Of a stretch of 64,000 bases of DNA, positions 24,950 to 33,683 are shown piece after piece. This DNA is from Pseudomonas sp. MRSN 12121 (lineage in GTDB: Bacteria; Pseudomonadota; Gammaproteobacteria; Pseudomonadales; Pseudomonadaceae): assembly GCF_000931465.1 (NCBI RefSeq), contig NZ_CP010892.1, positions 6,865,264 to 6,929,263 on the forward strand. The letters run 5' to 3'. Numbering within the stretch: position 1 is the first letter of the stretch; each line of letters starts with the position of its first letter. The position numbers and the translations under genes are program-made. The notes below the pieces were generated by a model, which worked only from the letters and a program-made list of their open reading frames with translations, was not told the origin of the DNA and searched no databases.

Positions 24950-25576
24950 GTGACGCAACTCTGGCTGTTTTTCCTGGCATTGGCGGTGGTCTATCTGCTG
25001 CCCGGCCCCGACATGATCCTCCTGCTGCAAACCGGCGCCCGCCAGGGACGGGCCCTGGCGCTGGCCACGGCGGTGGGCCTGGCGATCGCCCGCGGCTGCC
25101 ATGTGGCCCTGGCGGCGCTGGGCCTGGCCACGCTGTTCAAGGTCGCGCCCTGGACCTTCGAGGTGGTGCGCCTGGGCGGCGCGGCCTACCTGTTGTGGCT
25201 CGGGGTGCAGTGCCTGCGGGCCAACCTGTTGCCCAGCCTGCAGGCGGGCGAAACCGTGACGGCCCTGCCCTGGAGCGCGGCCATCCGCCGCGGCCTGCTG
25301 ACCAACCTGCTCAATCCCAAGGCGCTGCTGTTCTGCTCGGTGCTGCTGCCGCAGTTCATCGACCCGCAGGCCGGCCCCGTGGCGGTGCAGTTCGCCAGCC
25401 TGGGCCTGCTGCTGGTGTTGGTGGGGTTGCTGTTCGACAGCGCCTACGCCCTGGCCGGCGCCTGGATCGGCCGCTGGCTGGCGCACAGCCACACCGCCCA
25501 ACGGGTCCAGCAATGGCTGTTCGGCAGCCTGCTGATCGGCTTCGCCCTGCGCCTGACCTTCGTGCAACAGGCCTGA
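24950..25576 (+). CDS. LysE/RhtB-family amino-acid exporter
   Basis: A 208-residue membrane protein with about six hydrophobic helices and the family N-terminal PGPDMILLLQTGARQG motif (about residues 17-32), followed by the conserved G(L/V)A...H and NPKALLF segments. It exports amino acids or homoserine-type metabolites across the inner membrane. The GTG start at 24950 is chosen because AAAGG sits nine bases upstream and the protein then begins directly with the first helix. An upstream in-frame ATG at 24890 would add 20 hydrophilic residues. It is divergent from the Lrp-type regulator. The substrate cannot be read from sequence. Confidence 0.88.
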   Translation: MTQLWLFFLALAVVYLLPGPDMILLLQTGARQGRALALATAVGLAIARGCHVALAALGLATLFKVAPWTFEVVRLGGAAYLLWLGVQCLRANLLPSLQAGETVTALPWSAAIRRGLLTNLLNPKALLFCSVLLPQFIDPQAGPVAVQFASLGLLLVLVGLLFDSAYALAGAWIGRWLAHSHTAQRVQQWLFGSLLIGFALRLTFVQQA

Positions 25577-25586
25577 AGCCCCAGCT

Positions 25587-26411
25587 TCAAGCCGGCTTAC
25601 GGGCGATGATGACCTGGCTCTTGGCGACCACGGCGTCCAACGCGTGCTTGATCTGCACCCCGCGCGGCGAGTTGAGGATGGTCTGCCAGGTGTTGGCCCA
25701 CTGATCGAGCAACGGGTGGTCGGGGTTGCTGAATTCGACCTTGGCTTCCCAGAACAGCAGCATCCACAGCGACCAGTAGAAGCCGTATTGGCTATGGCTG
25801 AGCACTTCCAGCCCGGCATCGCCGACCATCTGCTTGAACTGCTCTTCGCTGATGATGCGGATGTGGTTGGGCTTCTGGAAATACTCGGGCGCGGCGATGT
25901 CCTTCTGCAGGTCCTCGGAGCTCGGGTGCGGCACGCTCAGCAGGTACAACGCGCCCGGCTGGCCGACCCGCACCAGCTCGGAAAGAAACTGCGCCGGATC
26001 GTCCACGTGCTCGATGACCTCGGTGGACACCACGCGGCTGGCGGTGCCATCGGCGATCGGCAGCGGATTGCAGTCGGTGACATGGCATTCGACGCTGCGC
26101 GCCGGGGTGTCGCTCAGGCGCTGGCGCGTGGCCTCGACCTTGGCCGCGTCGATATCGGCAATGATGATCTTCGCCCCGCGCATCGCGCAGTAATGCACGT
26201 TGCCGCCATCGCCGCAGCCGACGTCGAGCAAGGTGTCCTCGGCCGTCACCGGGAAGCCGGTGAACAGCTCGCCGTTTTCCTGGTTGAACCAGCCGCTGAG
26301 CATCGCGTCCTGCAGGCCCAGCATGTATGGGTCGACCTTGGCCGGCGGCGGTGTATCGGGCGTTACGGCCGCAGGAGCGCTCGCCGTGAGTTTTTTCAGA
26401 AGGCTCAGCAT
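25587..26411 (-). CDS. SAM methyltransferase, polysaccharide-modification cluster (gene 5)
   Basis: A 274-residue class I methyltransferase with SAM motif LLDVGCGDGG at 61-70 and the VIEHVDDP acidic loop. A Pro/Ala-rich N-terminal segment (about 10-26) precedes a DAMLSGWF motif. It is paralogous to the methyltransferase at 27559-28434; both share DAML-GWF, TLLDVGCG and the C-terminal KSQVIIARKP. Its ATG lies inside the 3' end of the acyltransferase gene (seven-base overlap) with GGAG eight bases upstream. The last gene of the minus-strand arm next to the common polysaccharide antigen genes, it corresponds to the PA5455-PA5459 group of P. aeruginosa, linked to chain-end O-methylation. The exact acceptor is unproven. 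Confidence 0.87.
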   Translation of the reverse strand: MLSLLKKLTASAPAAVTPDTPPPAKVDPYMLGLQDAMLSGWFNQENGELFTGFPVTAEDTLLDVGCGDGGNVHYCAMRGAKIIIADIDAAKVEATRQRLSDTPARSVECHVTDCNPLPIADGTASRVVSTEVIEHVDDPAQFLSELVRVGQPGALYLLSVPHPSSEDLQKDIAAPEYFQKPNHIRIISEEQFKQMVGDAGLEVLSHSQYGFYWSLWMLLFWEAKVEFSNPDHPLLDQWANTWQTILNSPRGVQIKHALDAVVAKSQVIIARKPA

Positions 26412-27562
26412 GAAGTGACTCCAGTGGAAGGAACGGGAGAACGGGATGACCCCAGGCGTTGCACCAGCTCGGCACCCCGATTGCGCAGGGGCAGCTCGAC
26501 GATCCGGTAATTGAGTTCGCTCAGCAACAGCAGCAGGCCCGCGGCGCAGCCCAGCGCCAGCAGCGGTTGCTCGGCCAGCCCGGGCGTGCCCGAAGGCGCC
26601 AGGCGGAACCAGGCTTCGCGCACCAGCAGGAACACCGGGATGTGGATCAGGTAGAGCCCGTAGGAACGGCTGCCGACCCAGGCCAGCAGGCTTTTCAGCG
26701 GACCGCGGGGCAACAGGTAGTCGCGGTTGTAGGAGGCGATCCACACCAGCAGCGCGCACAGCACAGCCAGCGCGCCGACCCGGTAATGGGTGATCGCGAA
26801 GCCGTCGGTGGCCAGCCAGCCCAGGCCCAGGCCAGCCAGGAGCAACAGCAGCGGGCCGAGCCCCGGATGGCGCCCCAGCCACTTCGGTTCGCAGTACCGG
26901 TAGCTGGCGCGGGCCGTCCACAGCGCCAGCAGCACGCCCAGGGCCATGGCATCGGTGCGGATGACCATCAGCAGCGGCGTGCGCATCGTCAGGACTTGCA
27001 CCAGCACCAACGCCAGCAACACCCAGGCCAGGTATTTGCGACACAGCAGTACCAGCAGCGGCAGCAACAGGTAGAACTGCTCCTCCAGCGCCAGGCTCCA
27101 GTAGACGAAGCTGGCGCCGTACTCGTAGTGGAAGAAGCTGTCGGCAAAACGCAGATTGGCGAACTGCAACAGACCGGCCACGGTGGCCCACAGGTTGGCG
27201 TGCAGGCTGCCGAAGGCCCCCGAGCGATTGAGCGCCAGGCTCGCCAGCAACGTCAGCAGCAGCCACAGCCACGCCGAAGGCAGCAGGCGAAAGGCGCGGC
27301 GAATCCAGAAGTCGCGGGTCCGTTGCCAGGCCTGCGCGGTGTTGCTGCAGGCGCGCAATTGCGGGATCAGGCTGCGGGCGATGACAAAGCCGGAGATGGC
27401 GAAGAACAAATCCACGCCCCACCAGAACTGGCCGTAGGCCGCGACGCTGCCCAGCCAGGCAAGCCCGTCGGGAAACAGATTGCCCTGCAGATGGTGGAAC
27501 ACCACGCCCAGCACCGCGATGCCGCGCAGCAGCTCGATGTCCAGGATCCGCTTGTCGTTCAA
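26405..27562 (-). CDS. Acyltransferase-3 family membrane protein
   Basis: A 385-residue polytopic acyltransferase of the OafA/NodX family, with about ten transmembrane segments and the N-terminal ELLRGIAVLGVVFHHL motif containing the essential His. These enzymes O-acetylate sugars of surface polysaccharides. No ATG fits: translation most likely begins at TTG 27562, whose TTGA overlaps the stop of the upstream methyltransferase, and the reading frame then begins MNDKRILDIELLRG. It ends overlapping the next methyltransferase by seven bases. Probably acetylates the D-rhamnan or a core sugar; inference from position in the polysaccharide cluster. Confidence 0.85.
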   Translation of the reverse strand: MNDKRILDIELLRGIAVLGVVFHHLQGNLFPDGLAWLGSVAAYGQFWWGVDLFFAISGFVIARSLIPQLRACSNTAQAWQRTRDFWIRRAFRLLPSAWLWLLLTLLASLALNRSGAFGSLHANLWATVAGLLQFANLRFADSFFHYEYGASFVYWSLALEEQFYLLLPLLVLLCRKYLAWVLLALVLVQVLTMRTPLLMVIRTDAMALGVLLALWTARASYRYCEPKWLGRHPGLGPLLLLLAGLGLGWLATDGFAITHYRVGALAVLCALLVWIASYNRDYLLPRGPLKSLLAWVGSRSYGLYLIHIPVFLLVREAWFRLAPSGTPGLAEQPLLALGCAAGLLLLLSELNYRIVELPLRNRGAELVQRLGSSRSPVPSTGVTSC

Positions 27563-28434
27563 GACGGCTGCGCCAGGGGCTTGCGCGCGATGATGACCTG
27601 GCTTTTGGGCATGAAGCCGTCCAGCACCTGCTTGATCGCCAGCCCGTCGGGCTGCGCCAGCAGCTCTTCCCAGGTCCGCGCCCAGCCTTCCATCAGCGCC
27701 GGGTACGGCGCCTGGATGCGGTCGCGCACCGCGCCCGGCGGTTCGCGCCCCGCGGCCCGTTCGCTGGCCCAGAAAAAGATCATCCCCATGACCCAGAAAA
27801 AGCCCGTGGCCTGGCGGTGCTCGATGACCAGCCCGGCGTCCTCGACCAGCCGGGCAAAATCCTCGCGGGAAAAGATCTGCACATGGTTCGGCGCGCGGTA
27901 ATAGCCGGGCGGCGCGATGCCCTTCTGCAAATGCTCGCCCACCGGGTCCGGAACGCTGATCAGGTACTGCGCGCCCGGGCGGCCCATGCGCACCAGCTCG
28001 GCGAGGAACGGCTCGGGCTGTTCGATGTGCTCCAGCACTTCCATGCACACCACCTTGCTGGCGCAACCCCCGGCCAGCGGCAACGGCAGGCTGTTGCTGA
28101 CCAGCCCCAGGGCCGGCACCTGCGATTGCTCGCGCACCTGCCGGGCCAGCTCGCGCACCTTGGCGAATTCGCTGTCGGTGAAAATCACCGAGGCGCCCTG
28201 GCGCATGGCGAACAGGGTCGCCACGCCTTCGCCGCAGCCGACATCGAGCAGGGTGTCGTCGGCGCTGATGGCAAAACCCTTGAGCAGCTCCCCCGTCTCG
28301 GCGCGGAACCAGCCATCGAGCATGGCGTCGCGCAAGCCGCAGTCCCGGGGCGAAACCGCAGGCCTGGGCAGTTCGGCTGCCAGCGCCACAGGCGACGGCG
28401 CGCTCCCGAGCAACCGCCGCAGCAACGCCCGCAT
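27559..28434 (-). CDS. SAM methyltransferase, polysaccharide-modification cluster (gene 3)
   Basis: A 291-residue class I methyltransferase with SAM motif LLDVGCGEG at about 62-70 and VLEHIEQPEPF downstream. It shares layout and several motifs with the methyltransferase at 25587-26411, including DAMLDGWF and the C-terminal KSQVIIARKP, so the two arose by duplication. ATG 28434 overlaps the glycosyltransferase stop (ATGA), and its stop overlaps the TTG start of the acyltransferase. It probably methylates a sugar hydroxyl on the polysaccharide, possibly the terminal D-rhamnose that caps A-band chains in P. aeruginosa. Specificity is inferred. Confidence 0.87.
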   Translation of the reverse strand: MRALLRRLLGSAPSPVALAAELPRPAVSPRDCGLRDAMLDGWFRAETGELLKGFAISADDTLLDVGCGEGVATLFAMRQGASVIFTDSEFAKVRELARQVREQSQVPALGLVSNSLPLPLAGGCASKVVCMEVLEHIEQPEPFLAELVRMGRPGAQYLISVPDPVGEHLQKGIAPPGYYRAPNHVQIFSREDFARLVEDAGLVIEHRQATGFFWVMGMIFFWASERAAGREPPGAVRDRIQAPYPALMEGWARTWEELLAQPDGLAIKQVLDGFMPKSQVIIARKPLAQPS

Positions 28435-29738
28435 CACGCCGGCAGCCCAGGCGCGGCCAGCGCCGCACGCTGCTCCAGCACCTGCCGGAAAAACTCGCCC
28501 AGGCGCTGTTCGGCCGTGGCCTGGCTGCAAAAGCGCCGCAGGCTTTCGATGGCATGCGTCGACATCCGCGCATAACGCGCCGGATCCTGCTGCGCGACCT
28601 CGTAGCTGGCGCGATAGGCCGCGCACAGCGAATCCCAGTTGGTGATGTAGCGCAGGGTCCGGTAGGCGGCCCGGGGATCGTGGGGCCAGGCGCTCAGTTC
28701 GTCGGTGGAGTCGACGATAAAGCTGTTGTCGGCGTCGATGTAGTCGGCCATCGCCGTGTTGCACGGCGCCACCGCCGGCTTGCCGCAGGACATGAACTCC
28801 ATCAGCGGCAGGCATTGCCCTTCGCCGAACGAGGAATTCACCACATAGCTGGTGGCCTCCACCAGGCGCTCGTAGTCCGCATCGGCCAGGAAGCCGTGGA
28901 TCAGCACGATCCGGCAGCGATAGGACTGGTTCTTGTACAGGTGGTGCAGCATGTCGCCCAGGGCGTTGCCGATATCGTGGTGGGTCAGCTTCAGCACCAG
29001 CGTGGCGTCTTCGCAGTCGCGGAAGGTGGTGCAGAACGCACTGATCATGTCCTGCCAGTTCTTGCGTCCGTCGTAAGGGTTGAACACCGAGGTGTAGATC
29101 ACCCCGTCGAGCTGCAGCTGGCAGTCGCGGGCCCGGGTATCGAGCGTCAGCGGCGAACTTTCGCTCAGGGTCTGCGGGCCGTAGGCATCAAGGTCCAGGG
29201 TCCGGCTGTCGAGCAGCAGGCCATGCAGGTTGAGGGTCACGCCAGAGGCCCGCGCCTGCTTGCCCAGTTGCTCGCCACGGCGGGCGAAACGATCCCAGAC
29301 CGGCGCCGGGATCGCACAGATCGGGTAGTCCTCGCCCATCACATCGCGCACCGCGCGCACGGTGAAGCTGGAATGGGTGATCGCCGCGCCCGAGGAGCCC
29401 AGCACCCGCCGCCAGTCATGGCGCGGTTCGCCCTGCCAGCTTTCGGTCGGGATCGTGCTGAACTCCCAGGCGAACACCGGGATGGTCGGGCAGGCGTAAT
29501 GGTCGGGCGTGCGATGAGGGGGCGAGAACGACAGGAAAATGCACGCCTCGCCGCGGCTCTGGCAGTCGCGATACAGGCGGTCCACCAGCTCGTCGGGGTG
29601 GCTGATCTCCAGCACCTGGCCCAGGCGCTCCAGCACCGGCCGGAACTCCTTGAGCACGAAGTAATAGCTGTACTCGGGGCGGCCCAGGTTCTGCTGGATG
29701 TTGCTCTTGTTGGTTTCCGAATGAATGAGGATCAGCAT
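28434..29738 (-). CDS. Glycosyltransferase, GT4-like, polysaccharide-modification cluster (gene 2)
   Basis: A 434-residue cytoplasmic glycosyltransferase. The N-terminal half contains NLGRPEYSYYFVLKEFRPVLE, strongly shared with the neighbouring 543-residue protein; the C-terminal half has the GT-B nucleotide-sugar region with FGEGQCLPLMEFMSCGKPAV (acidic residue plus family E-x7-E-like spacing). It starts with a one-base overlap (TGATG) after the upstream glycosyltransferase. Together the pair may add the last sugars, which the linked methyltransferases and acyltransferase then modify. Donor sugar is unknown; GDP-D-rhamnose is likely from context. Confidence 0.85.
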   Translation of the reverse strand: MLILIHSETNKSNIQQNLGRPEYSYYFVLKEFRPVLERLGQVLEISHPDELVDRLYRDCQSRGEACIFLSFSPPHRTPDHYACPTIPVFAWEFSTIPTESWQGEPRHDWRRVLGSSGAAITHSSFTVRAVRDVMGEDYPICAIPAPVWDRFARRGEQLGKQARASGVTLNLHGLLLDSRTLDLDAYGPQTLSESSPLTLDTRARDCQLQLDGVIYTSVFNPYDGRKNWQDMISAFCTTFRDCEDATLVLKLTHHDIGNALGDMLHHLYKNQSYRCRIVLIHGFLADADYERLVEATSYVVNSSFGEGQCLPLMEFMSCGKPAVAPCNTAMADYIDADNSFIVDSTDELSAWPHDPRAAYRTLRYITNWDSLCAAYRASYEVAQQDPARYARMSTHAIESLRRFCSQATAEQRLGEFFRQVLEQRAALAAPGLPA

Positions 29739-31369
29739 CAGGCGTTACCCGCTACGGCCAGGGAGGATGCGTCGCCGGGCTCGGCCAGCGGGTCCAGGGC
29801 GAGGAAGTCCCGCAGGCGCGCCTGCACGCCGGCGAAGCTGCTGTAGTCCTGCATGCGCCGGGCCGCGGCCAGGGACATGGCCTGGTAGCGCTCGGGGTTT
29901 TCCCGGGCCATGCGATAGCTGTCCTGGTAGGCGGTCTTCAACGACCCCCAGTCCGGGCGATGCCGCAGGGTGCGAAACAGGATGCGCGAGTCCTGCGGCC
30001 AGATCGCCGGCTCCTGGCTGGACTTGACGATGAAGGCCACGTCCTCGTCGATGTAGTCCTGCATGGCGGTATGTCGCGGCGCGATCGCCGGCTTGCCGCA
30101 GGCCATGAATTCCATCAGCGGCAGGCACAGGCCTTCGCAGCGCGACGCATTGACGTAGAAACTCGCCGCGCCGTACAGCCGGGCGAATTGTTCGTCGTCC
30201 AGATAACCGTGCACCACCACTACCCGGCAACTGAACGGCGACAGTTGCGAGAGCAGGGTGAGCATTTCGACGTAATAGGTCGACAGGTCGTTCTGGGTCA
30301 TCTTCAACACCAGGGTGGCGTCGTCGATGTCGCGCATCGCCCAGCAGAACGCCGTGATCAGCTGATGCCAGTTCTTGCGACCGTCGTCGGGGTTGAACAC
30401 GCTGACGTAGACCACGCCGTCGACCTGGCACTCGACCTGCTGGTCGGTGGCCGGCAGGCTGGCCTGGGGATGCTCGGGCTGCGCCGCGGGCGGCGGTGCG
30501 ACCGGTGCGGCAGGCAGCGGCGCCTGTTCCGCCGGGCGCCCCTTGGCCATCAGTGTCCGTACCTCTTCGGGCACCAGGTCGCGCAGCCCCTCGCGATAAC
30601 ACTCGCGCACATAGTGCTTGCTGATGAACAGCGGCCGGCGCCATTCGCCGCTGCGCAGGGCCCGATACCATTCGCGCAGGTAGTGCTTGGCGATGAACAG
30701 CCGGCGCCCGACCGTCAGCGGCGGCGCCTCGACGACAATCGGAGTGGCCACGGGCACAGGTGCTGGTTCAGGCGCGGGCGCCGGCTCCTCCGGCAGCACC
30801 GGCGCAATCAGCCCGTCGGCGCACAGCCCCAGGGTCCGGCTGTCGATGATGCAGCCCTTTACCTGCAGGCTGGTGCCGGCGTTGACCGGAACATTGGGGT
30901 ATCGGCTGCGCACGCTGTCGAAGCGCTCCCACAGCGGTGCGGGCAGCACCAGCACCGGAAAGTCCTCGCCGAGCACCCGACGCACCGCCCGGGCGGTATG
31001 GCTGGACAGGGTGATCACCCGGCCATGGCGGCCCAGGGTGCGGCTCCAGTCCTGGCGCGGATCGTCATCCCAGTGTTCGTCGGGGATCGAATCGAACTCC
31101 CAGGCCACCACGCAGAGGGTCGGGCAATCCAGGTCGGTCGGGGTTTTCTGGGGTGGAGTGAAGGACAGGAACAGGCAGTCTTCGCCCTTGAGCCGCAGCT
31201 CGTGATACAGCCGGTCGACGTCGTCGGGCCGGTGCGCCACATGCACCTGCCCCAGGCTTTCCAGCACCGGGCGATAGGCCTTGAGGACGAAGTAGTAGCT
31301 GTATTCGGGACGCCCGAGGCTCTGGCTGATGGAGCCGTCGTTAACGTCCGAGTAAAGAATGAAATTCAT
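29738..31369 (-). CDS. Glycosyltransferase with repeat-containing insertion, polysaccharide-modification cluster (gene 1)
   Basis: A 543-residue paralogue of the next gene's product, with the shared SLGRPEYSYYFVLKAYRPVLE N-terminus and a C-terminal GT4-like part (CEGLCLPLMEFMACGKPAI). About 125 extra residues (about 187-311) are inserted between the halves: two Pro/Ala-rich linkers flank a duplicated motif, LFIAKHYLREWYR at 224-236 and LFISKHYVRECYR at 247-259. The insertion may form a docking or membrane-association element. First gene of the minus-strand arm, starting at 31369 opposite the rmd arm across a 431-base divergent region. Function is inferred from the locus. Confidence 0.84.
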   Translation of the reverse strand: MNFILYSDVNDGSISQSLGRPEYSYYFVLKAYRPVLESLGQVHVAHRPDDVDRLYHELRLKGEDCLFLSFTPPQKTPTDLDCPTLCVVAWEFDSIPDEHWDDDPRQDWSRTLGRHGRVITLSSHTARAVRRVLGEDFPVLVLPAPLWERFDSVRSRYPNVPVNAGTSLQVKGCIIDSRTLGLCADGLIAPVLPEEPAPAPEPAPVPVATPIVVEAPPLTVGRRLFIAKHYLREWYRALRSGEWRRPLFISKHYVRECYREGLRDLVPEEVRTLMAKGRPAEQAPLPAAPVAPPPAAQPEHPQASLPATDQQVECQVDGVVYVSVFNPDDGRKNWHQLITAFCWAMRDIDDATLVLKMTQNDLSTYYVEMLTLLSQLSPFSCRVVVVHGYLDDEQFARLYGAASFYVNASRCEGLCLPLMEFMACGKPAIAPRHTAMQDYIDEDVAFIVKSSQEPAIWPQDSRILFRTLRHRPDWGSLKTAYQDSYRMARENPERYQAMSLAAARRMQDYSSFAGVQARLRDFLALDPLAEPGDASSLAVAGNA

Positions 31370-31800
31370 GGCATCTCACGATGAAGCCACCATCCTGGCA
31401 CCTTCACACAATGACGGTAGAGCCATGGCGACACCCCTGCTGCGGGAGGGCGCGTCCATCGTTCTCATGCCCGTCTACGTTCTTGTTCTGTTGGTCAGTT
31501 TTGCATGGCCCGGAAACAGCCATCCTGATCGCTTGTGGGTCGAGACGAGGGGCATTCTAAACACATCCTTTGAAGATTCGGGAACCTCTCTTCCAGATAT
31601 TTCCTATGCTAGAAAACGAGAACTTACCGGTCACGGTAGGACTTGTTGAAATTCCAACGCAATTGGCACAGATTGGCTGCCAAACAACTACAACAAACTT
31701 CGTCAATAGGAAGGCTCTGCTCATCTAGCTGAGTTTTCATATTTTTCACATGATCAATGTGTCAAAGCATTGCCGAAGTCTCCGTGTAAGGGGCTGCTGT
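31370..31800. other. Divergent intergenic region between the two arms of the polysaccharide locus
   Basis: No convincing gene: a possible 96-codon reading frame starting at 31359 has no good ribosome-binding sequence and unlikely composition. The stretch from about 31540 to 31780 is clearly more AT-rich than the surroundings, as expected for divergent promoters. It holds a short inverted repeat TACCG-N4-CGGTA (31625-31638) that could bind a regulator. AAGGGG at 31788-31793 is the ribosome-binding sequence for the TTG start of rmd. Exact promoter elements were not identified. Confidence 0.6.
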
Positions 31801-32712
31801 TTGAAAAAGCGTCTGTTTGTAACGGGCCTGAATGGATTCGTGGGACGTCATCTCCAACACCGCTTGAGTTCCGCCGACGCCGGCTGGGAATTGTTGCCTG
31901 CGCCCCCCTTCGACCTGACCCAACCGCAAAGCCTGCAAGACCTCTGGCCCGAGTTGCCGGACGCGGTGATTCACCTGGCCGGCCAGACGTTCGTCCCCGA
32001 AGCCTTCCGCGATCCCGCCAGGACCCTGCAGATCAACCTGCTGGGCACCTTGAACCTGTTGCAGGCCCTGAAAGCCCGTGGTTTCAACGGCACCTTCCTG
32101 TATGTCAGCTCTGGCGACGTCTATGGCCAGGTCGGCGAAGATGCCCTGCCCATCGACGAGCACCAGCCGCCCTGCCCGCGCAACCCTTATGCGGTGAGCA
32201 AGGCCTCGGCCGAACTGTTGTGCCTGCAATGGGGCATGAGCGAAGGCTGGCCCATGATGGTCGCCCGGCCGTTCAACCATATCGGCCCGGGGCAACTGGA
32301 CAGCTTCGCCGTCGCCAGCGCCGCCCGCCAGATCGCCAGGATCAAGCTCGGCCTGCAGGCGCCCAGGCTGGAAGTCGGCGATATCGATGTCACCCGCGAC
32401 TTCCTCGACGTCCGCGACGTGGTGGACGCTTACCTGGCCCTGCTGCGCAGTGGGGCCGCGGGCCAGGTCTACAACATCTGCTCCGGCCGGGAGCACAGCA
32501 TCCGCAGCCTGATCCAGCAGTTGGCCGACATCGCTCAGGTCGAAATGGAACTGGTCCAGGACCCCACCCGCCTGCGGCGGGCAGAACAGCGGCGCGTGCG
32601 CGGCAGTCATGCCAGATTGCAACAAGCCACTGGCTGGACACCTGAAACCACACTAGAACAATCCCTGCGGGCGATCCTGTCCGACTGGGAGTCACGGGTA
32701 CGACAAGAATGA
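31801..32712 (+). CDS. rmd: GDP-6-deoxy-4-keto-D-mannose reductase
   Basis: A 303-residue short-chain dehydrogenase that reduces GDP-4-keto-6-deoxy-D-mannose to GDP-D-rhamnose, the precursor of the common polysaccharide antigen. NAD(P)-binding TGLNGFVG at 8-15, and catalytic Tyr130-x3-Lys134 (PYAVSK). Long stretches match P. aeruginosa Rmd as recalled (VIHLAGQT, RVRGSHARL, SLRAILSDWESRV). The TTG start at 31801 is chosen because AAGGGG sits seven bases upstream and the protein then has the Rmd length; an ATG at 31750 would add 17 unrelated residues. The stop overlaps the gmd ATG (ATGA). Confidence 0.94.
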   Translation: MKKRLFVTGLNGFVGRHLQHRLSSADAGWELLPAPPFDLTQPQSLQDLWPELPDAVIHLAGQTFVPEAFRDPARTLQINLLGTLNLLQALKARGFNGTFLYVSSGDVYGQVGEDALPIDEHQPPCPRNPYAVSKASAELLCLQWGMSEGWPMMVARPFNHIGPGQLDSFAVASAARQIARIKLGLQAPRLEVGDIDVTRDFLDVRDVVDAYLALLRSGAAGQVYNICSGREHSIRSLIQQLADIAQVEMELVQDPTRLRRAEQRRVRGSHARLQQATGWTPETTLEQSLRAILSDWESRVRQE

Positions 32713-33680
32713 CAAAAAGTGCACTGATCACAGGGATTACCGGGCAGGACGGCGCCTATCTGGCCAAGTTGCTGCTGGACAAGGGCTATCGGGTCCACGG
32801 GCTGGTGGCGCGGCGCAGCAGCGACTCGCGCTGGCGCTTGCGCGAAATGGGCATCGAAGACCAGATCCTCTACCTGGACGGCGACATGGCCGACGCCTGC
32901 TCCGTGCAACGGGCCGTGATCAAGTCCGCTCCGGACGAGGTCTACAACCTGGCGGCGCAAAGTTTCGTCGCCGCCTCCTGGGACCAGCCGGTGACCACCG
33001 GCATCGTCGACGGGCTGGGGGTCACCCATCTGCTCGAAGCGATCCGCCAGTTCAGCCCGCACACCCGCTTCTACCAGGCCTCCACCAGCGAGATGTTCGG
33101 CCTGATCCAGGCCGAGCGGCAGGACGAGAGCACCCCCTTCTACCCTCGCAGCCCCTACGGCGTGGCCAAGCTCTATGGTCACTGGATCACCGTGAACTAC
33201 CGCGAGAGCTTCGGCCTGCATGCCAGCAGCGGCATCCTGTTCAACCACGAGTCGCCGCTGCGTGGCATCGAATTCGTCACCCGCAAGGTCACCGACGCCG
33301 CCGCCCGGATCAAGCAGGGCAAGCAGCAGGAACTGCGCCTGGGCAACATCGACGCCAAGCGCGACTGGGGATTCGCCGGCGACTATGTCGAAGCCATGTG
33401 GCTGATGCTGCAACAGGACAAGGCCGACGATTTCGTGGTCGCCACCGGGGTAACCACCACGGTGCGCGAAATGTGCCAGATCGCTTTCGAGCATGTCGGC
33501 CTGAACTACCGTGACTACGTGAAGATCGACCCGGCGTTCTTCCGTCCTGCGGAAGTCGATGTGCTGCTGGGCAATCCGGCCAAGGCCCAGCGGCTGCTCG
33601 GCTGGAAACCCCGGACCGATCTGGACACCCTGATCCGCATGATGATGGATGCGGACATGAAACGCGTCGCCAAGGAGTAA
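32709..33680 (+). CDS. gmd: GDP-mannose 4,6-dehydratase
   Basis: A 323-residue extended SDR enzyme that converts GDP-D-mannose to GDP-4-keto-6-deoxy-D-mannose, the step before Rmd. TGITGQDGAYLAK at 8-20 binds NADP; Tyr150-x3-Lys154 (SPYGVAK) is the catalytic pair; HESPLRG and the FVTRKV segment are typical of GMD. Slightly shorter than E. coli GMD (about 370), as in P. aeruginosa A-band GMD. The ATG overlaps the rmd stop and wbpW begins three bases after its stop, so the three sugar-nucleotide genes form one translational unit. Confidence 0.95.
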   Translation: MTKSALITGITGQDGAYLAKLLLDKGYRVHGLVARRSSDSRWRLREMGIEDQILYLDGDMADACSVQRAVIKSAPDEVYNLAAQSFVAASWDQPVTTGIVDGLGVTHLLEAIRQFSPHTRFYQASTSEMFGLIQAERQDESTPFYPRSPYGVAKLYGHWITVNYRESFGLHASSGILFNHESPLRGIEFVTRKVTDAAARIKQGKQQELRLGNIDAKRDWGFAGDYVEAMWLMLQQDKADDFVVATGVTTTVREMCQIAFEHVGLNYRDYVKIDPAFFRPAEVDVLLGNPAKAQRLLGWKPRTDLDTLIRMMMDADMKRVAKE

Positions 33681-33683
33681 GGC

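Noticed and set aside
26405..28573. A 722-codon continuous minus-strand reading frame joining methyltransferase-region sequence to the acyltransferase
   Set aside because: The upstream half is an out-of-frame shadow of the methyltransferase gene; the acyltransferase domain begins only after the TTG at 27562.
31359..31649. A 96-codon reading frame in the divergent region
   Set aside because: No ribosome-binding sequence, poor composition, and it overlaps the start of the glycosyltransferase gene; likely chance.
31663..31680. Sigma-54-like promoter (TTGGCAC...GGCTGC) upstream of rmd
   Set aside because: The spacing between the GG and GC elements is one base short of the required 12, so it does not match the strict -24/-12 consensus.
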